From positions 30,695,107-30,759,106 of the forward strand of contig NC_084802.1 of assembly GCF_963169125.1 (NCBI RefSeq): a stretch of DNA of 64,000 nucleotides, written 5' to 3'. Every line of letters begins with the position of its first letter. Positions within the stretch are counted from its first letter, which is position 1. The stretch is from Humulus lupulus (taxonomy: Eukaryota > Streptophyta > Magnoliopsida > Rosales > Cannabaceae). A program made the translations under genes and the position numbers. The notes under the pieces are model-generated. The model was not told the origin of the DNA and made no database searches. It saw only the letters and a program-made list of their open reading frames with translations. Of the stretch, positions 22,620 through 34,452 are shown in pieces.

Positions 22620-23480
22620 ATGAAAAACAATGCATGAAAAAAATATCACTTACATATATACATAACTTAGACAAACTAACAATATTATTCATCAAATATC
22701 ATTTATAATCATTAATATAATTAAAACCAATACCAATATGAAAACATGAAATGAATTTGTAATAATCTTTATGTCAATAAACAAATAAATCCAAACTCCG
22801 AAATTGATTCTACCCGAAACTCAAATTCAATGCACCATATCCTTCAATATTCAAGATAGAATAAACTCGAATGAATGGATTTCAAGTAAAATTGGCATTG
22901 CTATCACCTCTCAACGTGAACAAAGTCTAATCAATAATAATTCAAAATTTCTAAGTCATATAATTATGTAGCATCTAGCCTTATAAACATGTAACATACG
23001 TACCCTATCAAAATATAGTCCAATCCAAATTTGATTCCCCAACAGGTAATATATATAAAAATACATAAGTTTGAAGCAGTGCCTTAATTAAGTTAATCAA
23101 GGGTGGTTTGAACGACTTGTGACCAAAGTCCCCTGGCTAGTCCAAAACGTGCCTAATATTTTTTAAAGATTTTTTTATTCAATGAAATGTGCACATATAC
23201 CAGACATGCATTACATTATTGGCTGGGACTTTTCAAGTCCGTTGTACGTTTTTATGTTTAAATAATTTATTCAAATATATACAATAAATTATAGGCTATA
23301 TATAAATATAATTTTTTTTTCTTTTACTTTTTTTAATAATTTTACACTTCTTTTTTCTTAAATGAGCTCTTTCACACTTAATTTTTGAAAGGTTATCTTA
23401 ATTTGCATTAGAAAGAAGACCAAAGAAAGAAAAAAAGCATAAAGTATATGCTCAACTTTTTATTTAGTTATAGAGGAATG
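22620..23480. other. AT-rich intergenic DNA, no gene seen
   Basis: Strongly AT-rich with no long frame and no recognised repeat family. Low-complexity T- and A-runs are frequent from 23290. Nothing here supports a gene. Confidence 0.6.
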
Positions 23481-24731
23481 GGCAGAAACCCCTTATTTTT
23501 ACTTTTTTCTATACTTAACCTTCTATTTTTTTAAAAAACAAAATCTCCCAATCTATTATGCCGTTAGCAAATTTAAGATCCCTGTTTATTTTTTCCGTTA
23601 TCTACTATTGTGAATATGCATTAACTCATGCGCGTGATCTCTTATTCGTTCACTAGTTATTTTAAATTAAAAAATAACTAAATTAATTAAAAGCAAAAAA
23701 AATCATTTTAAATTTAATTTATTTCTTATTAAAAGTTTATTTAAATCCAAAATTAAAAAAACATTTATTTAGGAAACTAAAAAAAAGGATCGATTGTTTT
23801 CAATACAAGTTTGAAAACTTAGAAAAACTAAAGAAAAAAAATCAAGATCGAATTCTATCGATTCCCTTCTTCTATCGATTTATTCATTCTTCCTTCTCGA
23901 CCCAGTAAAACCAGATCTGAATGGTGTCTTCCACCTGAAGCAAACTCAACCAGATCTGAGGCAAACTCAACCCCGAATTCAAACCCTGTAAATCAATAGG
24001 TGAATATGGTGTCTTCCATCTGAGATGCGATAAGAACAGGGGCAGCAACAAAATCCAATCTCAAACTCAAACTCAAACTCACTTCCCACCAAGATGATTT
24101 CTTCCACCTGAAACACGACAAAAACTGGGGTAACAACGAAGAGCAGCTGCACACTTCAACCAGGGATGGCTTCGCGAGCGAAACCAGATCTGAAGCAACT
24201 GAAAGCAAGAGTTTCCCAACTACTCCGACGACTACCTGCAGACAGAGACCATCAGTGAAAAGCTTCTGGTTCTGTCGAAGATCGGATCTGATCGGAGACG
24301 AGGCGAACTAGTTGCAGTCTGTAGCCTTCGTCGAAGTTGAAGATGGAAGGGGTTTGGAGGCTGTTGCCGTTCAAGTCGAGATGCGAAGAGGGAGATAGAG
24401 AGTAGATGACAAAAAGAAAGAGGGAATGTGTATTCAGCTGGGGCTTCAAGAAGAAGAAGAAGAAACAGGGAAGAAAATAAAAAGAATTAGGATTTAGTAT
24501 TTTAATGTATTTTTAAGTAATTATTTTTAATATTAATTAATCTATTTTTAAATTAAAATAATATATTATTTTAAATTAATTTGCTAGGTGGCTACCGTTG
24601 GCAGTTAACAGCCACAACAAATATTGACATTAAATTTGCTAACGGAAAAATAGAATGAGATGTTTCATTATAAAAAAAAAGAATGAGGGTTACGTATCGG
24701 AAAATGTAAAAATAAGGAGCGTTTTGCTGCC
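23481..24731. mobile_element. MULE-like non-autonomous DNA transposon with about 100-bp terminal inverted repeats
   Basis: The left arm (23481-23575, GGCAGAAACC...CCGTTAGCAAATTTA) and the reverse complement of the right arm (24631-24731, GGCAGCAAAACG...CCGTTAGCAAATTTA) align over about 100 bp with scattered differences. Shared blocks include CTTATTTTTAC and CCGTTAGCAAATTTA. Long inverted repeats of this type with AT-rich ends are typical of Mutator-like elements. The interior (23830-24480) is markedly more GC-rich, with repeated GTGTCTTCCACCTGA-like and ACCAGATCTGA motifs, and has no transposase, so it may be a captured host fragment (Pack-MULE style). The outer edges may extend a few bases farther (TATAGAGGAATG / CATAATTTATA), and I could not fix the target duplication. 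Confidence 0.65.
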
Positions 24732-25560
24732 ATAATTTATAGGTTTCTGAATTTTATATTATTTAACACAAAAAATATATGTCTAAGCCAGACATGACAT
24801 AACACAGAAAGCTTGAGAGCACCATACATAAGCACGAATGATTTAAGCCCAATAGAATGGTATAATATAAAAACTTGAATTAAGTCCAATAATTTGACAA
24901 TAATAATAATAATGAAGAATTATATTTTAATTAAAATGACAATGAAAGTCTAATATAATTTTTTTTTTCAGCAAGTCTAATGTAATTTTGAGTACGTATT
25001 TATAGTCATGCAATTAAAGGAATTATAAAATATAAAATTAAAACTATATTAATTTGTTTTAAGGTTTGGCAGTTGCAAATTTAAATATTTATTAATAGTT
25101 ATTCAAATTTTAATAATTGATAATCATATAAATATTCTTTAATATAAATGTGTGCAAAGTATTATTGAGAAATGTTTAAAAATAACTAAAACTATAATTG
25201 AAACAAAAAAAGTGCATCTACCTTAGTGATTAGTCTCTTAACTATATATTTGAGAGGGATTTTTGAGTTTAAATCCCCAATCTTATTGTTTTTAGTAATA
25301 ATTAACTATGTTTAAATTTGGACCTGACTATGAGTTCAAATTTGTAAAATAAGTCGTGTTGGCTCACCCTCCTCTATATGATCCAACACGGTCCGATTCA
25401 CATTTTTATTCTGACCAACTCGACTTGGCGTGGATTTTTTAGAGATGAAAATGTGGGTATAACAGCTCTAAATAATATATTAATTAGAAATATCTATAGA
25501 TATAAATATATATATAAAACAATAGGAAGAAACAAATGCCCATGTCCTACAAAGTGGTAA
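24732..25560. other. AT-rich intergenic DNA, no gene seen
   Basis: No long frame. A weak tRNA-like promoter pair (TACCTTAGTGATTAG at about 25219 and GAGTTTAAATCC at about 25265) could be a very old SINE remnant, but no poly-A tail or target duplication is visible. Confidence 0.5.
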
Positions 25561-25986
25561 TGTTACTAACACTGGACCAACCCAAGACAGCGACCCAATA
25601 TCCTTGGATCCTGAAGTAATACAGAACAGAGTCCAGGATTGCATTGACCACTCAACTCAAGCAGTTGAAGCCCATAAAAAGCTACCAAAGGGCACCACAC
25701 CAACAAAGGAGAAACAGAACATGGTTGCCATGGAGACGGACGTCCTGCACGTGAGAAGAGATTGCGCATGAGACTCAGCTGGCTTAAGGTGTTTGTTAGA
25801 ATGAGGGGCATTGAGAGAGGCAGCAAGGGATTTCTTTTCTGTTAGAATTATTATTTGTTTTTTTCTCTTTCTCTGGTTTGAGTGTAAGTAGCCAGTGTAA
25901 TTGAAACCAAGAAAAATATCTGGAATGAAAAGCTGAATTGGCTGAGGGAGTTCGACACTGACTCGAAGAATGCAACTTGTGTATTA
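25561..25986 (+). repeat. Putative 5' LTR of the Reina-like element
   Basis: Placed between TGTTACTAACAC (25561) and the start of TGGTGCTTTCATTG (25988), a motif that often follows LTRs of this chromovirus type. There is no second copy to confirm the boundaries, so they are approximate. Confidence 0.4.
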
Positions 25987-25987
25987 C

Positions 25988-26001
25988 TGGTGCTTTCATT
26001 G
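25988..26001 (+). promoter_or_regulatory. Putative primer binding site of the Reina-like element
   Basis: TGGTGCTTTCATTG lies 13 bases before the gag ATG (26014). It begins with TGG as primer sites do, but I cannot name the tRNA. Confidence 0.35.
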
Positions 26002-26013
26002 CTTCTACTACCC

Positions 26014-27300
26014 ATGAAGAATAAAGACATTGCTGCAATGCTTCAATCCATGGAGCTCAGTTTCAAGCAGTACCCAGACGCTCAATTGGAGAAGCAATTT
26101 GAGAAGTTTTTGGCGTTACTGGACCAACATGTTGTGAGGACAGAGGAACGCATGGCTCATATGCCGCCTCCGCCAATGATCGATTTGGACGAGGAAGGAA
26201 GTATAGCTCAGGAGGGGGGTCGTTCAACGCGAAGGCGATCAGAGGCTGCACTGGATTGCTGGGAACTGAATTCAATCCTCAAAACACTCAGGGTCAAGGT
26301 TCCGCGATTTGATGGTTTGAGTGTAGAAGATTAATTTACAAGATTAATAAGTTTTTTGACTTGCACAGGGTGGAATATGCAATGCTGTTGTCAGTAATAG
26401 CTTTCCACTTGGCTGGTGCTCCTTCAACATGGTTCCAATAGATGGAGAAGAGTGGTGCGACTACTGATTGGGAGTCGTTTCTTAAGGCTCTGACACAACA
26501 GTTTGGTACGTCCATATATGACGATCCTTTGGGAAGGATTTCTAAGCTGACTCAAACGGGAAGAGTTTCTCAGTATCAAGCTGAATTCGAATCAATCATG
26601 CCTCGGATAACTGGGGTGGCCAAATCCATGTTCTTGAAGTTCTTTATTTGGGGTCTGAAGTTGGAGATTAGACGAGAGCTTCTTATGGCAAAACCAGTGG
26701 ACTTGGCAGACGTTATGGCTAAGGCACAACTATTTGAGGACAGCAATGACGATTTCGTCAATCATCAATGCACAGAAGTACTCGGACAGGGTGGTCTACT
26801 CGAACTTCTACTCTGGTTCAAGGAAATTCTTCAACTCACAGTGCTACCCCCAAGTCAGGAACTACTGCAATTGGTTCAGCTGGGTTGCAACCTATGTCTC
26901 GTACAGGTAACCCAACATTGCCAATCAAGAGACTCTCTCATATTGAACTGCAAGATCGTAGGGATAAGGGACTTTGTTTTACTTGTGATGAGAAATTTAA
27001 CTTTGGCCATAAATGTAAAAATAGAATGCTAATTTTGTGTGGCCAAGATGAGGATGAATGTGAACCAAGTACAGACACTGAAGAGCACAAACCTGTAGAG
27101 GCGGCTGAAGACAAAGTGAGTCTAAACTCGCTTTCAAATTCGATGAATCCTCGAATCTTTCGTATTATGGCGAAACATGGTATTGAATCCTTGGAGGTCC
27201 TCATTGATACAGGTAGCAACAATAATTTTATACAAGAATCATTGGCGGCTCAATTGAAGTTATCTTGGGAGGAGACCAAATGTTTCGGGGTCTATATGGG
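26014..27300 (+). pseudogene. gag: Reina-like gag and start of protease, cut by Tekay-2
   Basis: Starts MKNKDIAAMLQSMELSFKQY at 26014. After a stop at about 26332 a second frame (26442-27032 region) carries WESFLKALTQQFGTSIYDDP (capsid-like). A further frameshift near 26770 leads to a frame with the knuckle GLCFTCDEKFNFGHKC (about 26965-27015) and the protease VLIDTGSNNNFIQ (about 27205-27240, DTGS intact). The frame breaks at CFGVYMGN, directly at the Tekay-2 insertion. It resumes at 36691 with GNFLLCSK. Confidence 0.8.
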
Positions 27301-27304
27301 AAAC

Positions 27305-29548
27305 TGTAACACCCTACTTCCTTAGAGACGTTACTAAGTGAGTTTTAAACGTGCAATTAACTCGCTAATCGAGGTTTTAGGTTAAAAGTGCGGCTAAACA
27401 GTAATAAAGGTCATGTAATTTTCGAAATGTAACCATTTATTGAAATTATAAAGCGTTATACATTTGGGATCCCAAAATACTGTTTAGAAATATTTACAAC
27501 TCAAAATATGATTAAAGTCGAGTAAACGACAAAATTTGGGTCAAGACATAACATCTCCCAAAAATACCCCTGGTCGTGACCGCCAGGCAGGCCGAACATG
27601 TACACGCCACTTCATGCTCTCCATACTCATGGTTGGTAGACCTTTCCCTTGCCCTTACCTGCACCATAGAGCACTTGTGAGCCAAATCCAAGCAAGAAAA
27701 CTCAACGCAAACAATTAACATATGCATAGCTATCAATCAGCATATAACAAGGCAGCCAGAAACCTAAACACATAGCGACCATGTTGTCCCAGGCGCTTTA
27801 CCAGGCCTTGGGTTCGCGGTCTACAACGTGAGGATGACTCAGGCATCCGAGAAGGGTATCACCCTAGCGACTTGTACTCTGCGTGCTTAACGCCGCTCCC
27901 GGCCCTTGCCGTACTCGGCCTCGCACTCCACGTGCTTAACGCCGTTCCCGACCCCTTGCCATACTCGGCTTCCTGCCGTTCTTGGCCTTCGTCGTTCCCG
28001 GCCCTTGTCATTCATTCACAGATATGAAATACATATCATATAATCAACAAATACTTAAACATATACAAACATAAACAATAGGGCTACGTCCTGCAACACA
28101 ATCACATAGGGCCATGCCTTGCAATACAAACTATAGGGCCACGCCCTGCTATACAGGTACAATAGTTTTCTTACTTGTGTCCCAAACTTTCTGAGCACCG
28201 ATATCCTGAGCACAGTCCCTAGTCTGAGCCTCGCTGAAAACCTAGTCACAACATATCAAAAACATCTATCCATCAAGTTCTAATCCATTAAATAACTTTG
28301 GAATGAAATTCTAATCCCCGGAACCTTGAATTCTATCAATCTGGGTGATAAAATCCATCCCGAGCCTTAACTTTTGGATTCCCAAGCCTAAAACCTTCTC
28401 GAGGTCCAAACACCCCTTAAGAGTCGCGGCCCCAAGGCCTTGTGCCGCGGCCCGCCTCAACTAGAGGCTCAGCCTCCCTTTTTGTAGACACGCGCCACGG
28501 CCCAACCAAAGGGGCGCCGCAGCCCACCCTTCATTTTTGCCTCCCCTCTATTCTACAGGGTCGCGAATCACCAAGAATAGAGTCGCGGCCCGACCCCCTT
28601 CGAACCCAGAAAATCCCCAATTTAACAACCAAAACCCAGCCAATTTAACCCACAACTCAATTAAATTATCACAGTAGTTCTAGAATGGTCCCAGCAGCAA
28701 AACCTACAAAAAACTAATCCCAAAACTCACCTAAATAACCAAGAGTGATCCACCATTCAACTTACATGCATGAACTTACAATTCTAACAAAACTTAGCAT
28801 AAACTCAGATAATTTAATGCTAGGCTTCTTACCTCAAGGATGAATTCAGGCCACACTTGCTCTTCAACTTCCCAAGCTTACTCCTCTCACAATCCAAGCC
28901 TTAGATTTCTGAATTCCTAACTTAATTCCCCTAGAACTTTCTTCAGCCTTCAAGCTCCCAAAGAGATAGAAACCGAGTGATAGGGAGATAGGGTCAATTT
29001 GGAAAAATTCTAAGTGTTTCTCTGCTTTGTCTTACTTAGCCTAAGCCACTTAAGTTACCTCCAAGGCTCAGGGCACTAAAAACGTCCTCGAGGGAAAAAT
29101 GGTAAATTTCCTCGATATTCCCTCCTAAACGTTCTAACTTCAAATATATCTCCAAATATTTAGTTTCATAACCCGATAATCGAGTAAAATGTCTAATACC
29201 CGAAATACCCCTTGACTCGCCCCGAGTCGGGTATCGGGTCCCGTTGTGACTTCCTAGCTAAACCACTCCCTAGGACTGTCTCAGATCGTGCATCACAAAT
29301 ATATCACTACTCACACGTGGTAAAGATCACAATATTCACAAATATTGCATTTATGTCCCACAGCGGGCTAAAATTACAAACATGCCCCTAATAACCAAAT
29401 GGGGCCCACATGCATATTTAATTCACCTAAACATGCATTTCTATTCACATGCTCATTAAATTCACATATTAATATAATAAATCACTTATTTCCCTCCAGT
29501 CATGCTAGTTAAGGCCCTAAGCCTTATTAGCAAATTTGGGACGCTACA
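27305..29548 (-). repeat. Tekay-2 3' LTR (left copy)
   Basis: 2244 bp from TGTAACACCC to GGGACGCTACA on the plus strand. It contains short GCCGTTCCCGGCC-type repeats (about 27890-28010) and a GC-rich palindrome cluster (about 28419-28592, for example GTGCCGCGGCCCG). The adjacent polypurine tract on the minus strand confirms it as the 3' LTR. Confidence 0.9.
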
Positions 29549-29549
29549 A

Positions 29550-29562
29550 CTATCCCCTCCTT
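29550..29562 (-). promoter_or_regulatory. Tekay-2 polypurine tract
   Basis: On the minus strand AAGGAGGGGATAG directly precedes the 3' LTR. Confidence 0.8.
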
Positions 29563-29583
29563 ACAAAAATTTTGTCCTCGAAA

Positions 29584-30849
29584 TTACCTAAATAACTCGG
29601 GATACCGCTCCCTCATATCTGACTCAAGTTCCCATGTCGCCTCCTCAACCTTGCTATTCCTCCACAACACTTTCACCATGGCGATGGTCTTGCTCCGCAA
29701 GACTTTATCCTTCCGGTCGAGAATATGAACCGGCTTCTCCTCATATGATAAATCCTGGTCCAGCTCCAAGTTCTCATAACTCAGTACATGCGTAGAATCT
29801 GCTACATACTTTCGGGGCATGGACACGTGAAAAACATCATGAACCTCTAATAGATCTGGAGGCATCGCCAATCTGTAAGCTACCTCTCCAACCCATTCCA
29901 AAATCTCAAAGGGGCCAATAAACCTAGGGCTCAGCTTGCCCCGAACACCAAACCGTTTCACTCCTCTCGAGGAAGAAACTCTAAGGAACACATGGTCACC
30001 GACTTGAAACTCTATGCTCCTACATTTCAGGTCAGAGTAACTCTTCTGGCGACTCTGGGAGGCGAGCATTCGAGCTCTAATCTTTTAAATTGCCTCATTG
30101 GTCCTCTGAACCAACTCAGGACCCAAGTATCTCCTCTCACCCGTCTCATCCCAATGGATAGGTGATCTGCACTTCCTCCCATATAACATCTCATACGTAG
30201 CCACTCCGATAGTCGCCTGATAAATGTTGTTGCATGAAAACTCAATCAAAGGGAGATACTTACTCCAAGATCCCCCAAAATCCAACACACAAGCTCATAG
30301 CATATCCTCCAGTATCTGCATCGTCTTCTCAGACTGTCCATCCGTCTGAGGATGATAAGTGGTACCAAACTACAACTGCGTGCCCATAGCCTTTTGCAAG
30401 CTCTCCCAAAAATTGGAGGTGAAGGTGGGGTCCCTGTCAGATACTATCGACCTCGGAGCCCCATGGAGTCGAACAATTTCCTTCACATACAATTTAGCAT
30501 ACTTCTCCACAGTATAAGTCATCCTAACAGGAAAAAAGTGGGTGGACTTGGTATACCTATCCACAATCACCCACACTGAATCATGTTGTCCCACAGTCTT
30601 CGGCAAACCAACCCCAAAGTCCATGGTGATATCCTCCCACTTCTACTCTGGAATCCCTAGAGGCTGCAATAACCCTGCTGGCCTCTGATGTTCAGCCTTT
30701 ACCTGCTGACAAGTTAAGCACTTAGCCACATAGTCCACCACGTCCCTCTTCATTTCCGACCACCAATACAAGGTTCTTAAATCTTGGTACATCTTTGTCG
30801 TACCTGGAAGTAAAGAATATGGAGTGGTATGTGATTCATCCAAGATCTC
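29584..30849 (-). pseudogene. pol: Tekay-2 integrase and chromodomain-like tail
   Basis: The minus strand reads the zinc finger LYWWSEMKRDVVDYVAKC (about 30725-30785) and the catalytic core, with first Asp in DITMDFGVGLP (about 30605-30635), second in IVSDRDPTFTSNF (about 30420-30460) and Glu in TDGQSEKTMQ (about 30320-30345), so the triad is present. One stop falls in the core after MGTQL and one after IPE. The tail goes through HDVFHVSMPRKYVADS and ends with the chromodomain-like LVKVLWRNSKVEEATWEL-type segment (about 29600-29670) at PELFR, with the stop at 29584. Confidence 0.9.
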
Positions 30850-32383
30850 TCACTGGATATCAAAATCCATCAGAACACAGATCCGACCCTTGTACTTCAG
30901 TAGTCCCATCTTCGACATAGAGAAGTCCTTAGCCGCTCCAAATAAGACACTCTCTCTGCGCCCTCTCAATTGGGGATCTTCCCCCTGCGCTTCCTTGATC
31001 CTCTCAAGGAGTCTAGACTGAAGAGTGATGTTGGCTAACTGACCAACCACCAACTCTATACCCACTCTAGTCATCTCCTCAGCTAACTTATCAGATATCT
31101 GCCTTGAACTGAACAATTGTCTCGAGCCCTTCCGACTCAATGCATCATCCACTACATTAGCCTTCCCAGGATGGTATATGATATCACAATCATAATCCTT
31201 TACCAATTCTAGCCACCGTCTCTGGCGCATATTCAGATCCTTCTGAGTAAAGAAGTACTTCAAACTCTTATGGTCGATGTATATTTCACACTTCTCACCA
31301 TATAAATAATGTCTCCAAACCTTAAGTGCAAATACCACTGCTGCCAACTCCAGATCATGCATGGGATATCTCTGCTCATACTCCTTTAGCTGTCTTGATG
31401 CATAGGCTATCACCTTTTAGGCTTGCATCAGCACACACCCTAAACCATGTCTGGAAGCATCACAATAAACCACAAACTTCTCGTTGTCTGACGGCAGACT
31501 CAATACTGGGGCGATGATCAGTCACCGCTTCAATTCCTTGAAACTATTCTTACACCTGTCTATCCACACATACTTAGTCTTCTTTCTCGTCAATTCAGTC
31601 AACAGTGTGGCTATCCTAAAGAACCCCTCAACGAACTACCTATAATATCCCGTTAATCCCAAAAAGATCCTAACTTTCGGGACACTGCTTGGTCTAGGCC
31701 AATCCCTCACTGTCTCAATCTTACTTAGGTCAACCAAAATACCCTCCTTACTAACAATATGGCCTAGAAATGTGACTTGCAGTAGCCAAAACTCGCACTT
31801 ACTGAAATTAGCATATAACCTATGCTCTCTCAACCGCTACAAATACCAGGTGTAAATGCTGTTCATGCTCTACCTCTGACTGAGAGTACTCCAGTATGTC
31901 GTCAATAAACACAATCAAGAACTTGTCCAATTCGTCCTTGAAAACCCTATTCATCATGTCCATAAAAGCTGCAGGGGCGTTGGTTAATCTAAAGGACATA
32001 ATCAGGAATTCATAGTGTCCATACTTCATGCGGAAAGCAGTCTTTGGTATTTCCTCCTCTTTAATCCTTAATTGGTGATAACCTGACCGGAGGACGATCT
32101 TAGAGAACACTGTCTTCCCTTGTAACTGGTCAAACAAGTCGTCGATCCTAGGTAATGGGTAATTGTTCTTAACGGTCAACTTGTTCAATTTCCTGTAGTC
32201 AATACACATCCTAAGAGATCCACCCTTCTTCTTGACGAACAACACTGAAGCACCCCATGGCGAGAAACTCGGTCTGTTGAACCCCAAATCTAGTAACTCC
32301 TGCAACTGAATCTTCAATTCCTTCAACTCTGCCGGATCCATTCTATAAGGTGTCCTAGATACTGGCTCCGCCCCTAGTGCCAA
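30850..32383 (-). pseudogene. pol: Tekay-2 reverse transcriptase and RNase H
   Basis: RT starts in the frame 32383-31820 ([20 protein letters not shown]) and includes [11 protein letters not shown] and the active site [10 protein letters not shown] (about 31890-31915). A frameshift near 31835 leads to [17 protein letters not shown] and FLGLTGYYR, with a stop after it at about 31636. RNase H (31413-30850) has VYCDASRHGLGCV upstream, then [28 protein letters not shown] and [15 protein letters not shown]. The long stretch to ILDESHTT includes about 90 residues that Tekay-1 lacks. Confidence 0.9.
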
Positions 32384-32407
32384 CTCTATAACAAACTCGA
32401 TCTCCCA

Positions 32408-32960
32408 TTATGGCGGCAACCCTAGCAAGTCAGTTTGAAATAAATCTGGGAACTCACATAAAAATCTGGTCTCACTCGGTCCAATAGGCACAACTCTAGA
32501 AGTATCTACAATGTTCGCTAGGAATCCTATGCAACCTACCTGCATCAGATCTGTAGCCTTCAGTGTTGAGATCATAGGTACTCTCGGTCCACTAACTGTC
32601 CCCACAAACATAAAGGGTACGTCCCCTTCTGGTTCAAAAGTCACCATCCTACGCTTGCAGTCAATCGTCGCCCCATACTTCGATTGCCAATCCATCCCTA
32701 GAATCATCTCGAAGTCATCCATCACTAACTCAATCAGATTAACAACCAACTCTCTATCATCTTTCTCTACTGGAAATGCTTTAATCCATCTCCTAGAGAC
32801 TACCAGCTCCCCAGTCGGTAACAAAGTCTGAAATCCCCTAGCATACAACTCACTAGGTCTACACAGCTAATCTATCACTCTAGCAGACACAAACGAATGA
32901 GTAGCCCCCGAATCAATCAATGCATTAAAAGAAGAACCAACACAAGAAATTTGATCTATC
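32408..32960 (-). pseudogene. pol: Tekay-2 aspartic protease
   Basis: The catalytic motif NALIDSGATHSFVSARVID is readable (DSGA at 32903-32914) but is followed by a stop after VID. The second frame segment (32848-32408) carries MILGMDWQSKYGATIDC and VTFEPEGDVPFMFVG. The protease of Tekay-1 has lost the Asp of this motif, so this copy is the better reference. Confidence 0.86.
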
Positions 32961-32999
32961 ACGACCGAGGGGCTAGCCTCAGCCTCAGTGTGGGTTAAG

Positions 33000-34115
33000 G
33001 TGAATACTCTGGCAGGAGTGAGGATGTCGCTCTGCTTCGACTCCTCTTTCTTGGCTTATGGACAATCCTTCTTCAAATGGTTGACACTCCCACAAATAAA
33101 GCAGGCCCTGATCCTGTACTCTCCCTATTGTCGTTGTCTACATCGAGGACACACTGGGAAACTCCTCCAGTTGTCACCTCCGCCCTGACGGCCGCTAAAA
33201 GCACTCTGCCCTTCTATCCGAGCTAGGAGGATCGAAAGAATCTGGGGCCTTTCTCTTCTACTCACTGGGGCCACTACCTTGACTAGATCCAGTGAAAGGA
33301 GGCACCGTCCTCCTGGCATCGCTCATAGCAGCACTCTCTCTCCATATGTGATCCTCGGCCCCCTTAGCTGTAAGGGCCTTGTCCACTATCTGAGCATACG
33401 TGGTAGTCCCCAGGTCCAAAGTTATCTTAACATCATGGGCGATCATGACATTCAACCTCCGCACAAATCGATCCCTTCGGGCTGCATCAGTCGGCACCAA
33501 ATCCAGTGCGAACTTCACCAACTGGTCAAATCTCAAGGCATACTCTGTAACCGTTATCCGGTTCTAGGTCAGATTGGTAAACTCATCAACCTTTGCAGCT
33601 TGGGCTGCAACACTATAATACTCCTCATTAAAGATGTTTCTAAACTCTTCCAAAGTCATAACTGCAACATTTCTTCTCTGTGTCACTACATCCCACCAGA
33701 TGCGGGCATCCTCTCTGAACATGTAGCTGGTACATGCTACCTTCTCATTCCCTTCCACCCTCATGAAATCCAGGATGGAGGAAATCATATTCATCCACTG
33801 CTCTACCTGCAGTGGGTCTGGTCCACCCTCGAAGGTGGGAGGATGCTGCTTCCTGAACCTCTCATACAAAGGTTCCCACCTATTCTCCATAACAGGTTGA
33901 ACTGGCACTGACGCTGCAGCCTGCTGAACTTGCAACCCAGTGCCTTGAGGAAGGGCCTGTTGCCTCAGCGGTCGAAGCTCTTCTTTTGTTCGGTGCAGTT
34001 TGGCTTCCATGTCGGCAAACAACTGTTGCCAATTCTGTGGGGTAGATGGACGGTCCTGACCCTAGTTTTCATCCTCAGCCATATTGCCACGGAGTCTGGT
34101 TGATTGTCGAGGCAT
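33000..34115 (-). pseudogene. gag: Tekay-2 gag
   Basis: ATG at 34115 (MPRQSTRLRGNMAEDEN) is followed by a stop. The same frame continues with NRWEPLYERFRKQHPPTFEG (about 33820-33880), GGPDPLQVEQWMNMISSIL and DARIWWDVVTQ. A stop after FTNLT splits it from the next segment (33536-33258), which has LVPTDAARRDRFVRRLN. Downstream, frameshifts make the knuckle region hard to follow (CLYLWEC-like text near 33085-33110). Confidence 0.86.
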
Positions 34116-34433
34116 CTCAACAATATGCCTGCAATCAACGACGCTACTCATCAGGCATGATAACAACATCCAAAACCACCTCCCAATTCACATCAACCAA
34201 CCATAAACAACAGTCCACAATGCACAAATAACATACAACACTGAAGGGGCCATGCTCTAACATCATGCATATGTTAACTCATTCATCATGCTCTATATAA
34301 AATTATCAGGCAAATAGGGCACTCAAGCACATAATCAAGCATATAATTCAATCATTACCAACCAACCCTGAGTCGAGCTTGTCACTGACATCGAGCGTAC
34401 ATGTTCGGTCAATCTCCAGGAACCATAAACCTT

Positions 34434-34448
34434 GGCTCGCTTTGATAC
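34434..34448 (-). promoter_or_regulatory. Tekay-2 primer binding site (degenerate)
   Basis: The plus strand reads GGCTCGCTTTGATACA just left of the 5' LTR, where GGCTCTGATACCA (complement of the tRNA-Met site) is expected. A small insertion and changes make it degenerate. Confidence 0.55.
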
Positions 34449-34452
34449 ATGT

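Noticed and set aside
25215..25280. tRNA-derived SINE
   Set aside because: Weak A-box and B-box resemblance only; no poly-A tail, family match or target duplication.
33279..33911. 210-codon plus-strand ORF
   Set aside because: Antisense shadow of Tekay-2 gag, which is the recognisable frame on the minus strand.
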